From NCBI GenBank assembly GCA_947169685.1, contig CAMVQS010000001.1, positions 62,001-126,000 on the forward strand: a stretch of DNA of 64,000 nt, read 5' to 3'. Source of the stretch: an uncultured Prevotella sp. (lineage in GTDB: Bacteria > Bacteroidota > Bacteroidia > Bacteroidales > Bacteroidaceae). The notes below the pieces were generated by a model. The model was given only the letters and a program-made list of their open reading frames with translations. It did no database searches and was not told the DNA's origin. Positions 30,544-40,699 of this stretch are shown here, in pieces (positions within the stretch are counted from its first letter, which is position 1; every line of letters begins with the position of its first letter). The position numbers and the translations under genes were made by a program.

Positions 30544-32530
30544 CTTATTAGCTGTTTTAACGGTACCATCGTTTGGCTGCCTGTGGATAGACACCGACAA
30601 CTATTATCTGTTCAATATCTGCAACGGAGAAAATTTTGCAGAGCGTGCAGACAAGATAACCCGAGATAACTGGAAGGCCTATCTCGGCATTGATGAATTC
30701 TGGTGGTTCGATGCCGACAAGATCATCAAGTTTGCTCAGGAAAAGAACGACGCGCTGATGGTCAGTTATGTGCAGAACCTTGTCAAGTATATTGACTGTG
30801 CTAATTCTGTGAAACAGGAGCGTTGGGAATACCCCACCAAGGCAGAGTTGGCCAAGCGCAAACAGACGCTCATGGCGATAAGGACCTATGCACAAAGTAA
30901 GCTGAAGACCCGACTACGCAGTCAGCACGCCCTGCTCTTCATGCGCTGTAATATGCTGCTGGGACGTCATGCCGAGAATGTGACTTTTTGGGTCAATACG
31001 GCTAGCCAGTACATAGAGAGTATCTATCGTGATATGATGAGGAACATCTATGCAGGTGCTTTGCTGAAGACGGGCAGCCCTGAAATAGCCGGACAGATCT
31101 TTGCCGAGCAGAATGACTGGAGTAGTCTGATGACGCAATACTATAAGAAGCGTACGTATGCAGACATCCGTAAGGAATATCTGCGTGACCCCAACTCCGC
31201 CGTGCTACCTTTCTTGTTGCAGGACTTTGTAAACAATGCCCAGGAAGCATTTGACGGAGGTTTTCCTGGCAAGCTTTTCGTTCGTACCATCGAACAGGTT
31301 GAAGCCCGTCAGATGATGCAGTTTGCAGGTCAGGTGACCCGTGAGGGTAAGACACAGAATCCTGCTCTCTGGAAGAGTGTTCAGGCTTGGCTGGAATATC
31401 TTTTTGGAAGTAAGCAGCAGGCACTGGCTGAGGTGAACGAGGCTGTCACGCTTGATGGTACAGACCGTATCAAGGATAATGCCCGTGCGCTGCGGTTTTA
31501 CATTGCTTCTGCTCAGACCCCGCTAAGCGGTCAGTTCGATGACTATGTAGCAGGTGAGCTGGATTGGCTGATGAGCATGAGAGGAGACGACTATTACGGA
31601 CGTGTGATGAACCGTGTGGTAAAGCAGGTCTTAGTTGAAAAATACGGCAATGCCGGACGTCAGCAGACGACTCTGGCTTTGTTAAAGTCTATTGGTTCCT
31701 ATGAGTTCCAGTATTATATGGATACGGTAAGGGTAGAAGGCTTACAGGCATATATGGACTACGTCAAAACACCTGCTACGACTAAGCTCGACCGTTTCCT
31801 GAAAGCAAATCAAGACGTCAGCGAAGATACCATGAATGACCTCATGGGAACGAAATACTTGCGTCTCTGTCAGTGGGAGAAGGCATTGCCTTGGCTTGAG
31901 CGCGTTCCTTTGTCTTATTATAATGAGCGGGGTTACAAGCTTTATGCCGCTTTGAGAAACTACAATGTGGAGCCGTGGGTGAAGCGTCAGTGGCTTCCGG
32001 AATACATAGATGGTGGTTCCGATATTCGTCTGCAATCGAATCCGAAGGTAGCGTTTGCCCGTGAGATGTTACAGATGGAAGGTGAGCTCAATGTCCTTTC
32101 TGCCCAGTCACGTCAGCAGCGTTACTATGATTTGGCTGTACGTTATGCCCAGGCCAGCTTTACGGGTGACTGCTGGTTCCTGATGCGTGACGGAAAGAGT
32201 GCCTATGACGAGGTGCGCGCCAATGAGGTTGACCTTGCTGCTAAGGCGAAAGACTATCTGCAGCAGGCATTGCCGACGAAGGACCGTCAGCTGAAGGAGC
32301 GTGTGCTCTTTGCCTTGTCTTATGTTTATTTGAACCCTGACCGTTGGTGCTCCTTTGAGTGGAACAGTGAAACAGCCGACCTTGTCCGCATATCTCAGCC
32401 GGAGACAGCACAATACAAGGCTTTTGCTTCTTTAGCAGATTTTGAACGGACGAATGGCTCACGTCCCAGTGAGTATGTTTCGCGTTGCGATGAGTACATT
32501 CAGTTTGAAAAACAGTATAAAAGCCGTTGA
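30521..32530 (+). CDS. large secreted helical protein of unknown function
   Basis: Signal peptide; 669 aa, mainly helical, TPR/solenoid-like; start overlaps the previous CDS. Confidence 0.6.
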   Translation: MKRFIIISLLAVLTVPSFGCLWIDTDNYYLFNICNGENFAERADKITRDNWKAYLGIDEFWWFDADKIIKFAQEKNDALMVSYVQNLVKYIDCANSVKQERWEYPTKAELAKRKQTLMAIRTYAQSKLKTRLRSQHALLFMRCNMLLGRHAENVTFWVNTASQYIESIYRDMMRNIYAGALLKTGSPEIAGQIFAEQNDWSSLMTQYYKKRTYADIRKEYLRDPNSAVLPFLLQDFVNNAQEAFDGGFPGKLFVRTIEQVEARQMMQFAGQVTREGKTQNPALWKSVQAWLEYLFGSKQQALAEVNEAVTLDGTDRIKDNARALRFYIASAQTPLSGQFDDYVAGELDWLMSMRGDDYYGRVMNRVVKQVLVEKYGNAGRQQTTLALLKSIGSYEFQYYMDTVRVEGLQAYMDYVKTPATTKLDRFLKANQDVSEDTMNDLMGTKYLRLCQWEKALPWLERVPLSYYNERGYKLYAALRNYNVEPWVKRQWLPEYIDGGSDIRLQSNPKVAFAREMLQMEGELNVLSAQSRQQRYYDLAVRYAQASFTGDCWFLMRDGKSAYDEVRANEVDLAAKAKDYLQQALPTKDRQLKERVLFALSYVYLNPDRWCSFEWNSETADLVRISQPETAQYKAFASLADFERTNGSRPSEYVSRCDEYIQFEKQYKSR

Positions 32531-33753
32531 ACGAGGTAACCCAGGAGTTTATTCGTCAGCATCGTGAAGACGACGTGCGTCAGCTGGCGTTGAAAGGAAA
32601 GAGTAGGGGGGAGGTTGACCTTCCCCTTGCCTTGCAACAGATAGCAGGTTGGCAAACAGCCCGTCGTAAGCTGCCGTTGTGGGCAGCTTGCGACGGGTTG
32701 TTATATCCGCCACACCTGAACATGGAGCAATGCTCCAGCGAACAGACGGCACGTTATAAGGCAGGGCTGGCTGGTGGGGGGAGGTGTTTCGTTGATCTGA
32801 CAGGCGGTTTGGGCGTTGACTTCTATTTCATGTCACAGGGTTTTAAACAGCGTATTTATGTCGAGCAGCAGGAACATCTATGTGACATTGTCCGTCACAA
32901 CTTTGCCCTTTTAGGTCTTGACTGTTCTGTAGTCTGTGGTTTGGCCGCAGATGTCCTGACTCAGTTCGACCACGCCTCTGTCATTTTTCTGGACCCAGCC
33001 CGCCGTGACCAACATGGGGCACGTACTTACTCCATACAAGACTGCACGCCTAATGTGCTAGAACTGCGCGACTTGCTTTTACAGAAAGCAGACCGCATTA
33101 TCCTTAAACTGTCGCCTATGCTTGACTGGCACAAGGCGGTTGAGGATCTCGGAAATGTCAGCGAGGTACATATTGTCAGTGTGCAGAACGAGTGTAAGGA
33201 ACTGCTGCTGGTGCTTCAACGTGTGCAGTCTGCCCCTTTGCGTCTGGTTTGCGTCAACGATAACTCCGTTTTCGAGCCGAGTCCTACCGTAGGACCAAAA
33301 CGGTCCTACCGTGGGACCAAAACGGTCCTGCCGTGGGACCAAAACGGTCCTACCGTAGGACTCTTGGAGGGGAGAGAGGGTTCTGTTGCCTTTTCATACC
33401 TCTACGAGCCGAATGCCAGCATCATGAAGGCTGGATGTTTCGATGAAGTTGCTGATTTTTATCATGTTTGCGAACTCTCAGCTAACTCTCACCTCTTTAC
33501 TTCCGACCATGAGATAACAGACTTTCCTGGTCGTGGTTTCCGTGTTGAGGCTGTTTCTTCCATGAATAAGCGTGAATTAAAGACTGTCTTACAGGAGGTT
33601 GATCGTGCCAATATTACCGTACGGAACTTCCCGATGAGTGTGGCGGAGTTGCGTAAACGTCTTCGTTTAAAAGAGGGTGGGGATGTGTATATTTTTGCTA
33701 CAACCGTGTCGGACGGGGCTCATCTGCTTTTCATTTGTCGCAAAATAGTTTAA
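32527..33753 (+). CDS. class I SAM-dependent methyltransferase with THUMP-like C-terminal domain
   Basis: FVDLTGGLGVDFYFMSQGF SAM motif, VIFLDPARRD, KLSPMLDW, C-terminal FPMSVAELRKRLRLKEGGDVYIFATT; TTG start overlapping upstream stop. Confidence 0.82.
   Translation: MNEVTQEFIRQHREDDVRQLALKGKSRGEVDLPLALQQIAGWQTARRKLPLWAACDGLLYPPHLNMEQCSSEQTARYKAGLAGGGRCFVDLTGGLGVDFYFMSQGFKQRIYVEQQEHLCDIVRHNFALLGLDCSVVCGLAADVLTQFDHASVIFLDPARRDQHGARTYSIQDCTPNVLELRDLLLQKADRIILKLSPMLDWHKAVEDLGNVSEVHIVSVQNECKELLLVLQRVQSAPLRLVCVNDNSVFEPSPTVGPKRSYRGTKTVLPWDQNGPTVGLLEGREGSVAFSYLYEPNASIMKAGCFDEVADFYHVCELSANSHLFTSDHEITDFPGRGFRVEAVSSMNKRELKTVLQEVDRANITVRNFPMSVAELRKRLRLKEGGDVYIFATTVSDGAHLLFICRKIV
33281..33361. repeat. 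22-bp-period palindromic-core array, GTCCTACCGTAGGAC type, 4 units, inside the methyltransferase CDS
   Basis: Core starts at 33281, 33303, 33325, 33347; inter-core spacer CAAAACG; ORF stays open. Confidence 0.92.
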
Positions 33754-33824
33754 AAAAACGACAGTTTATTTTGTGTTTCCCCCTATTTTTATTATTTTTG
33801 CATCGTTTTATAAGCTTATAATGC

Positions 33825-34979
33825 ATGTCATCAGTAGAAATCAGAAAAGTTACAGATAAGAAGAGTCTTGAGGCTTTTATACAGTTTCATTACGATTTAT
33901 ATAGGGGGAATCAGTATGATGCTCCCAATTTGCATAGTGACGAAATCCATACACTCAGCAAAGACAAGAATGCTGCTTTTGAGTTTTGCGAGGCAGAATA
34001 TTTTCTGGCTTATCGCGACAACAAGGTGGTTGGTCGTGTCGCCGGCATCATCAACCACCGTGCCAACGAGCGTTGGGAACGTAAGAGCGTTCGTTTCGGA
34101 TGGATTGACTTCATTGACGACATTGAGGTGTCGCGTGCCTTGTTTGATGCAGTGATTGAATGGGGTCGCAGCAAGGGTATGACGGAGATTGTGGGACCGT
34201 TGGGTTTCACCGACATGGACCCAGAGGGAATGCTGATAGAGGGCTTTGACCAGTTGGGTACGATGGCTACCATCTATAATTATCCGTACTATCCCCAGCA
34301 CATGGAACAGTTGGGTGGCTGGATGAAGGACAATGACTATGTGGAGTACAAGCTCATTGTGCCCAAGGAGGGCATGCCGGAGAAGTTTCGCAAGGTAGCT
34401 GAGATGGTCATGAAACGCTACAACCTGCATCCCATGCACCCCAAGCGCAGCCAGGTGTTTGGTAAGGAGCAATATGGCCGTAAGGTGCTTGACGTGGTTA
34501 ACAAGTCGTTTGGCCATCTGTATGGTTATTCGCAGATGACGGAGCGTCAGATTGACGAATATCTGAAGATGTACTTCCCCATGCTTGACATGGATATGCT
34601 TTGCCTGATTGAAGACTGGAACACGCCCAATCATGAGGTGATAGGTGTGGGTATCAGCATTACCAACATGACCCGTGCCCTGCAGAAGTGCAAGAACGGA
34701 CGGCTTTGGCCTTTCGGCTGGTGGCACTGTATGAGGGCGCTGAAATTTCACAAGGCGGAGTGTCTGGACCTGATGCTCATCGGCATCCTGCCTGAATACC
34801 AACAGAAGGGTGCCAATGCCCTGCTGTTCTATGATCTCATCCCTTGGTATCAGAAGTTTGGGTTTAAGTGGGGCGAGACCAATGTTGAAATGGAAACCAA
34901 TGAGAAGGTGCAGAGTCAATGGCAGTACTTGGAGCACGAACAACACAAGCGCCGCCGTTGTTATAAGAAGAATCTTTGA
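33825..34979 (+). CDS. GNAT-like N-acetyltransferase family protein
   Basis: [55 protein letters not shown]. Confidence 0.7.
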   Translation: MSSVEIRKVTDKKSLEAFIQFHYDLYRGNQYDAPNLHSDEIHTLSKDKNAAFEFCEAEYFLAYRDNKVVGRVAGIINHRANERWERKSVRFGWIDFIDDIEVSRALFDAVIEWGRSKGMTEIVGPLGFTDMDPEGMLIEGFDQLGTMATIYNYPYYPQHMEQLGGWMKDNDYVEYKLIVPKEGMPEKFRKVAEMVMKRYNLHPMHPKRSQVFGKEQYGRKVLDVVNKSFGHLYGYSQMTERQIDEYLKMYFPMLDMDMLCLIEDWNTPNHEVIGVGISITNMTRALQKCKNGRLWPFGWWHCMRALKFHKAECLDLMLIGILPEYQQKGANALLFYDLIPWYQKFGFKWGETNVEMETNEKVQSQWQYLEHEQHKRRRCYKKNL

Positions 34980-34984
34980 AGACT

Positions 34985-36919
34985 ATGAGTGAAGAAGCTA
35001 CTATCCTGAAAGAGAACGAAACTGTAAGATATGAAGACGACAATATCCGACACTTGTCGGATATGGAGCATGTGCGTACCCGTCCCGGCATGTATATTGG
35101 TCGTCTGGGCGACGGATCATTGCCCGAGGACGGTATCTATGTGTTGCTGAAAGAAGTCATTGACAACAGTATTGACGAATTCAAGATGAAAGCAGGCGAC
35201 CGTATTGAGATTACGGTTGATGAGCAGTTGCGTGTATCGGTACGTGACTACGGCCGAGGCATTCCGCAGGGCAAGCTCATTGAGGCTGTTAGCGTACTGA
35301 ATACGGGTGGTAAGTATGATTCAAAGGCATTTAAGAAGAGTGTCGGACTGAATGGCGTAGGTGTGAAGGCCGTCAATGCCTTGAGCTCTCATTTTGAGGT
35401 ACGTAGTTTCCGTGACGGCAAGGTGCGCAAGGCTACTTTCGAGTGTGGCGTCCTAACCAGTGACATGACCATCGACACCCAGGACGAGAACGGCACCTAT
35501 ATCTACTTCGAGCCGGACAATACATTGTTCCTGAACTATCAGTTCCATGACGACATCGTGGAGAACATGTTGCGCAATTATACCTATCTGAACACAGGAT
35601 TGACCATCATGTATAATGGACGTCGCATCTTGTCACGACACGGACTGGAAGACCTGCTCAGCGACCGCATGACCAATGATGCCCTCTATCCTATTGTCCA
35701 CCTGAAAGGGGAAGACATAGAGATTGCCTTTACTCACGCCAATCAGTATGGTGAGGAATACTACTCGTTCGTCAACGGACAGCATACCACGCAGGGCGGT
35801 ACTCACCAGAGTGCTTTCAAGGAACATATTGCCAAGACTATTAAGGACTTCTTTGGCAAGTATGAGTATGGCGACATCCGTACTGGTATCGTGGCAGCCA
35901 TTGCCATCAATGTGGAAGAGCCAGTCTTTGAGAGTCAGACCAAGATTAAGCTGGGTTCTACGCTGATGGCTCCCGATGGTGAGACCATCAATAAATATGT
36001 GGGTGATTTCATCAAGCAGCAAGTGGATAACTACCTGCATATTCATAGTGACGTGGCAGAGGTCATTGAGCAGAAAGTCAAGGAGAGTGAACGCGAACGC
36101 AAGGCGATGGCTGGTGTGACAAAGCTGGCTCGTGAACGTGCGAAGAAGGCGAATCTGCATAACCGCAAGTTACGTGACTGTCGCATCCATTTCAGCGATG
36201 TGAAGAACGAGCGCAAGGAAGAGTCGAGCATCTTTATTACCGAGGGTGACTCTGCCAGCGGAAGTATCACCAAGAGCCGTGATGTCAACACGCAGGCCGT
36301 CTTCTCGTTAAGGGGTAAACCCCTGAACACTTTCGGACTGACCAAAAAAGTGGTCTATGAGAATGAGGAGTTCAATCTGCTGCAGGCAGCCCTTGATATT
36401 GAAGAAGGCCTTGACACCTTGCGTTATAACAAGGTGATTGTGGCTACCGATGCCGATGTTGACGGAATGCACATCCGTCTGCTCATTATCACGTTCTTCC
36501 TGCAGTTCTTCCCTGACCTCATCAAGAAAGGACACGTCTATGTGCTGCAGACCCCTCTGTTCCGTGTACGCAACCGTCGTACCAAGATCAAAGGCGCCAA
36601 GGCCAAGGACAAGGGAGCGAAGGGCGACTTCGTCACCCGTTACTGTTATAGCGAGGAAGAGCGTTTGGCAGCCATCAAGGAGCTGGGTCCTGATCCTGAG
36701 ATTACACGATTCAAGGGACTGGGTGAGATTTCACCTGAAGAGTTTGCCGGCTTCATAGGTCCTGATATGCGTTTGGAGCAGGTGACGTTGCACAAGACCG
36801 ATCAGGTGCAGAAACTCCTGGAGTACTATATGGGTAAGAACACGATGGAACGGCAGAACTTCATCATTGACAACCTCGTCATTGAGGAAGATCGCCCAGA
36901 GGAAGATATTTATGACTAA
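34985..36919 (+). CDS. parE: DNA topoisomerase IV subunit B (GyrB/ParE family)
   Basis: [57 protein letters not shown]. Confidence 0.92.
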   Translation: MSEEATILKENETVRYEDDNIRHLSDMEHVRTRPGMYIGRLGDGSLPEDGIYVLLKEVIDNSIDEFKMKAGDRIEITVDEQLRVSVRDYGRGIPQGKLIEAVSVLNTGGKYDSKAFKKSVGLNGVGVKAVNALSSHFEVRSFRDGKVRKATFECGVLTSDMTIDTQDENGTYIYFEPDNTLFLNYQFHDDIVENMLRNYTYLNTGLTIMYNGRRILSRHGLEDLLSDRMTNDALYPIVHLKGEDIEIAFTHANQYGEEYYSFVNGQHTTQGGTHQSAFKEHIAKTIKDFFGKYEYGDIRTGIVAAIAINVEEPVFESQTKIKLGSTLMAPDGETINKYVGDFIKQQVDNYLHIHSDVAEVIEQKVKESERERKAMAGVTKLARERAKKANLHNRKLRDCRIHFSDVKNERKEESSIFITEGDSASGSITKSRDVNTQAVFSLRGKPLNTFGLTKKVVYENEEFNLLQAALDIEEGLDTLRYNKVIVATDADVDGMHIRLLIITFFLQFFPDLIKKGHVYVLQTPLFRVRNRRTKIKGAKAKDKGAKGDFVTRYCYSEEERLAAIKELGPDPEITRFKGLGEISPEEFAGFIGPDMRLEQVTLHKTDQVQKLLEYYMGKNTMERQNFIIDNLVIEEDRPEEDIYD

Positions 36920-36935
36920 TCTGAACACAAGCTAT

Positions 36936-38501
36936 ATGAAGACCAAGTTATTCGTGGTGGTATTGCTGCTTGTTGCCATGAGCAGTACCGCACAGGTAAA
37001 AGTGAATCGGAACAGGAATACCCCGATACAGAAGTTGCTCAATGTTGAGATGGCTATCAATCAGCTATATGTTGATAGTGTGGATGAAGGGAAACTGGTG
37101 GAAGACGCCATCCGTGGCATGTTGAAAAGTCTTGACCCCCATTCGTCGTATGCCACAAAGGAGGAGGTGAAAGCCCTGCAGGAACCGCTCAATGGTAATT
37201 TCGAGGGTATTGGCGTAGAGTTCAACATGATTGAAGATACGTTGCTGGTTATTCAGCCTGTGGTTGATGGTCCTTCTGAGAAGGCTGGTATTCTTGCTGG
37301 TGACCGCATCGTCAGTGTCGATGGCACTTCCATTGCTGGTGTAAAGATGTCGAAGGAGGAGATTATGCGTCGTTTGCGTGGCCCCAAGGGTACAAAGGTT
37401 CGTTTGGGTATTCGTCGTCAGGGATTTAACGAGGAGCTGATGTTTACTGTTAAGCGCGACAAGATTCCTCTGAAGTCTGTCATTGCTTCTTATATGCTTC
37501 GACCTGGTGTGGGTTATATTCGTATTGGCAATTTTGGTGCTACAACGTATGATGAGTTTATGGAGAGCCTGCAGAAGTTGCAGAAAGACGGCATGAAGAG
37601 TCTGGTGCTCGACTTGCAGGAGAATGGCGGAGGATATATGAAGGCTGCCGTTGATGTGGCTAATGAATTCTTGCAAAGCCGTGACCTTATTGTTTATACC
37701 GATGGTCGCGAGCGCTCTGAATACCGCGCTAAGGGCAATGGTCGTTTCCGTACGGGGACACTCATTGTATTGGTCGATGAATATACAGCCTCGGCAGCAG
37801 AGATTGTCACTGGTGCCATTCAGGATCAGGATCGTGGACTCGTGGTAGGCCGACGTACGTTTGGAAAGGGATTGGTGCAGCGTCAGATAACGTTGCCAGA
37901 CACCTCGATGATTCGTCTCACCATTGCCCATTACTATACGCCTGCTGGTCGTTGTATCCAAAAGCCTTATGTAAAAGGACAGGGTGAAGACTATGCCCAG
38001 GACATGCAGAACCGTCTGCGTCGTGGTGAGTTGATGAATGCAGACAGTATTCATTTCGCCGACTCTTTGCGTTACTATACTTTGCGTCAGCATCGCATAG
38101 TATATGGTGGCGGTGGTATCATGCCCGACCACTTTGTGCCGCTTGACACCACTATTTATACCCGTTTCCATCGGGCTTTGCAAGCGCGAAATCTTGTCAT
38201 CAACGCCAATCTGCGTTATGTAGATGATCATCGTCGTGAGCTCAAGAAGCAGTATGGCAGTTTTGACGTTTTCCGCAAGACGTTTGAGATTCCACAGTCT
38301 GTCGTTGACGGTATTCTGGAGGAAGGCGAGAAGCTTGACATCAAACCGCAAAACAAGAAGGAACTGCAACAGACACTCCGTTACATGAAACTACAACAGA
38401 AAGCACTCGTAGCACGTGACCTTTGGGGTATGGACGAGTACTTTGCCATCATGAATGAAAGCAGCCCAATTGTACAAGAAGCTGTCAAGTTGTTAGAGTA
38501 A
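36936..38501 (+). CDS. S41 family C-terminal processing peptidase
   Basis: DPHSSYATKEE, PDZ GIGVEFNM, DEYTASAAEIVTGAIQD, GRRTFGKGLVQ. Confidence 0.93.
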   Translation: MKTKLFVVVLLLVAMSSTAQVKVNRNRNTPIQKLLNVEMAINQLYVDSVDEGKLVEDAIRGMLKSLDPHSSYATKEEVKALQEPLNGNFEGIGVEFNMIEDTLLVIQPVVDGPSEKAGILAGDRIVSVDGTSIAGVKMSKEEIMRRLRGPKGTKVRLGIRRQGFNEELMFTVKRDKIPLKSVIASYMLRPGVGYIRIGNFGATTYDEFMESLQKLQKDGMKSLVLDLQENGGGYMKAAVDVANEFLQSRDLIVYTDGRERSEYRAKGNGRFRTGTLIVLVDEYTASAAEIVTGAIQDQDRGLVVGRRTFGKGLVQRQITLPDTSMIRLTIAHYYTPAGRCIQKPYVKGQGEDYAQDMQNRLRRGELMNADSIHFADSLRYYTLRQHRIVYGGGGIMPDHFVPLDTTIYTRFHRALQARNLVINANLRYVDDHRRELKKQYGSFDVFRKTFEIPQSVVDGILEEGEKLDIKPQNKKELQQTLRYMKLQQKALVARDLWGMDEYFAIMNESSPIVQEAVKLLE

Positions 38502-38505
38502 GAGT

Positions 38506-40212
38506 TTACAACTGTTCCTGCTCCACAAATTCACAGGGAATCCAGTGAATAAAGGTGCTACCGATGCCCGTCTCAGTTTCAAGGCGCATGTTTCCTTTGG
38601 CTGCATGAACAATAGCTGCGCAAATGCTCAGGCCAAGGCCAGGAACGTCACTTTGCAGGAAGGTGTTTTTCTCTTGTAGCAGGGCAAAAATGTTTTCCCG
38701 CAATTCAAGTGGCACACCACTTCCTGTATCTATGACATCGATGCGCAGTCCGTCCCGTTCCTTGCCATCGGTGTCATAGTTTGTTTCCCGCCGATAGCTG
38801 AGTGTGATGAAACCACGTTCCGTATGTTGCGCAGCATTCCGAAGTTTATGCATAACAACGGTACGCATTTGGTTAGGGTCGAGTACGGGATGCAGATTGG
38901 CAGGTCCTTTTACCACAATCTCAACGCCTTCCCTAATGCTGGGTTTAATGGCGTCGGCGAACTCTTCCATCAGTTTGCGTAAGTCAAGTGTAACACGGTC
39001 AAAGTGAATGTTGTTACCCTCAATGGCCGAAAGTTGTATCAGCTCGTTGATAAAGTAAAGCAGCTGCTCGCCGTTCTGATGTATGGATTCCAACAGTTGC
39101 TTTTTATCTTCTTCTTCCAATAAACTGGAAGAATCTGTACGCATAAGGTCAGAAAAGCCGATAATGGCATTGAGTGGTGTGCGTAGTGCGTGGCTTACGT
39201 TTTGTAGGAAGACCGTTTTGATTTGCTCGCTGCGTCGGGCGGCCTGTTCTGCTTTTTCTGCTTTCATACGACTGCGAATAGCAGTCTGTTCGCTCTCCAG
39301 TGCGCGCTGTTCGTTGCGTTGAGCCTCCATCTCACTCTGCTGTGCCCGTTCTATTTCCTGTTTTAGTTTCCTTCGACTCTGTATCTGCAAGAAGATGACA
39401 ACGAGTAGGAATGACACGACGGTAAGGCCTACAAGGACCTTTGCCCAACGTGGAACATGAAATGCGTTGAAAGGAGTCGTCACATCATGGCCATAGACTT
39501 CGTCAATAATACCCTCAGATTCCATTTTAATCAGCTCAGCATTGATGAGGTCAATAAGCGGTTTAGAGTGGCTGACGTAACAATACTCACGAGGAGCAAG
39601 TGTCATATTTTCGGCTGTCAGGTTGTTCAGCTGATTATTTTCTATGAGAAAATGTGCTTGATAACGAAAACAGATGATGGCATCGTACTTTCCTTTTGAC
39701 AACTCATTGAAGGCCTGTGGCAAATCCTCAACGACATGCATGATGGCACCGGCATTGGTAAGCGTGTCCGTCACAGGTCTTGATTCCATGTATGCAATAT
39801 GTTTTCCCTTGAGACTACTACGCGCACCTATTTTGTTACTGTCATCCTTACGAAAAACAATCTGGTAATATAAGCGAAATACTGCTCGCGAATAGTTTGT
39901 AATGTTTTTGCGATAGGGTGAATAGACCATCATGCCCAAGTCAACGCGTCCTTGTAGGACGTCTTCAGCAATGTTATGCCAAGTGTTTGGGCTATAGGAA
40001 AAGGGAATGTCGAGGCGTTCCATCAGCTTTTGTGTGAACTCGACGTCAAGACCTTGTGGAATACCATCCTTGCTGACATATTCCAGCGGGGCATAGTCCA
40101 TGTCAACGCCAAAAATCAGCGGGTGAGACTTCGAATACCCAAGATTGTCAGCAGAGGAATTCGTCGTTATTGCAATAATCAGCAATAGGGTTGCAAAGAA
40201 TTTACGTCTCAT
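38506..40212 (-). CDS. sensor histidine kinase with periplasmic solute-binding (PBPb-like) domain
   Basis: N-terminal GVDMDYAPLEYVSKDGIPQGLDVEFTQKLMERL; NVSHALRTPLNAIIGFSDLM; DTGSGVP; no receiver domain seen. Confidence 0.85.
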   Translation of the reverse strand: MRRKFFATLLLIIAITTNSSADNLGYSKSHPLIFGVDMDYAPLEYVSKDGIPQGLDVEFTQKLMERLDIPFSYSPNTWHNIAEDVLQGRVDLGMMVYSPYRKNITNYSRAVFRLYYQIVFRKDDSNKIGARSSLKGKHIAYMESRPVTDTLTNAGAIMHVVEDLPQAFNELSKGKYDAIICFRYQAHFLIENNQLNNLTAENMTLAPREYCYVSHSKPLIDLINAELIKMESEGIIDEVYGHDVTTPFNAFHVPRWAKVLVGLTVVSFLLVVIFLQIQSRRKLKQEIERAQQSEMEAQRNEQRALESEQTAIRSRMKAEKAEQAARRSEQIKTVFLQNVSHALRTPLNAIIGFSDLMRTDSSSLLEEEDKKQLLESIHQNGEQLLYFINELIQLSAIEGNNIHFDRVTLDLRKLMEEFADAIKPSIREGVEIVVKGPANLHPVLDPNQMRTVVMHKLRNAAQHTERGFITLSYRRETNYDTDGKERDGLRIDVIDTGSGVPLELRENIFALLQEKNTFLQSDVPGLGLSICAAIVHAAKGNMRLETETGIGSTFIHWIPCEFVEQEQL

Positions 40213-40243
40213 AGGCAAAAGCTCTGTTATGGTTGTTTTGTTA

Positions 40244-40693
40244 TCAGCCGAGAATCTGCTCGGCATGCTCTTTGGTCTTCACCTGTTTACCTGCAAAAAT
40301 CTGTTCAATAACACCTTCTCCATTGATGATAAAGGTGGTGCGGATAGTTCCCATGTTTTTCTTGCCATACATATTTTTCTCGCCCCACGCACCCATAGCT
40401 TCCAACAGTGTGTGATCTACATCTGCAATCAAGGGGAAAGGAAGTTCATACTTCTCTTTGAACTTTTGATGTGAGGTAGCGGAGTCCTTGCTGACACCCA
40501 CCACCTCATAGCCTGCTCCTTGTAACGCTACATAATGGTCGCGTAGGCTGCAAGCTTCAGCAGTGCAGCCGCTTGTGTTGTCTTTTGGATAGAAGTACAG
40601 CACCAGTTTTCTACCTTTGTAGTCACTCAGACGGATATCCCGTCCCTGTTCGTCCTTGCCCAGTATCTCGGGCGCTCTGTCACCAATGTTCAT
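40244..40693 (-). CDS. bcp: thioredoxin-dependent thiol peroxidase (Bcp/PrxQ)
   Basis: LYFYPKDNTSGCTAEACSLRDHY. Confidence 0.93.
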   Translation of the reverse strand: MNIGDRAPEILGKDEQGRDIRLSDYKGRKLVLYFYPKDNTSGCTAEACSLRDHYVALQGAGYEVVGVSKDSATSHQKFKEKYELPFPLIADVDHTLLEAMGAWGEKNMYGKKNMGTIRTTFIINGEGVIEQIFAGKQVKTKEHAEQILG

Positions 40694-40699
40694 AATCAA

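Noticed and set aside
36885-36940. Missing coaD gene between parE and the S41 peptidase
   Set aside because: I recall coaD at this site in some Bacteroidales but cannot verify it is usual here; the gene may simply be elsewhere
37065-38369. 434-aa antisense ORF opposite the S41 peptidase
   Set aside because: Low-complexity His/Thr/Asn-rich translation without motifs; sense strand is a well supported peptidase
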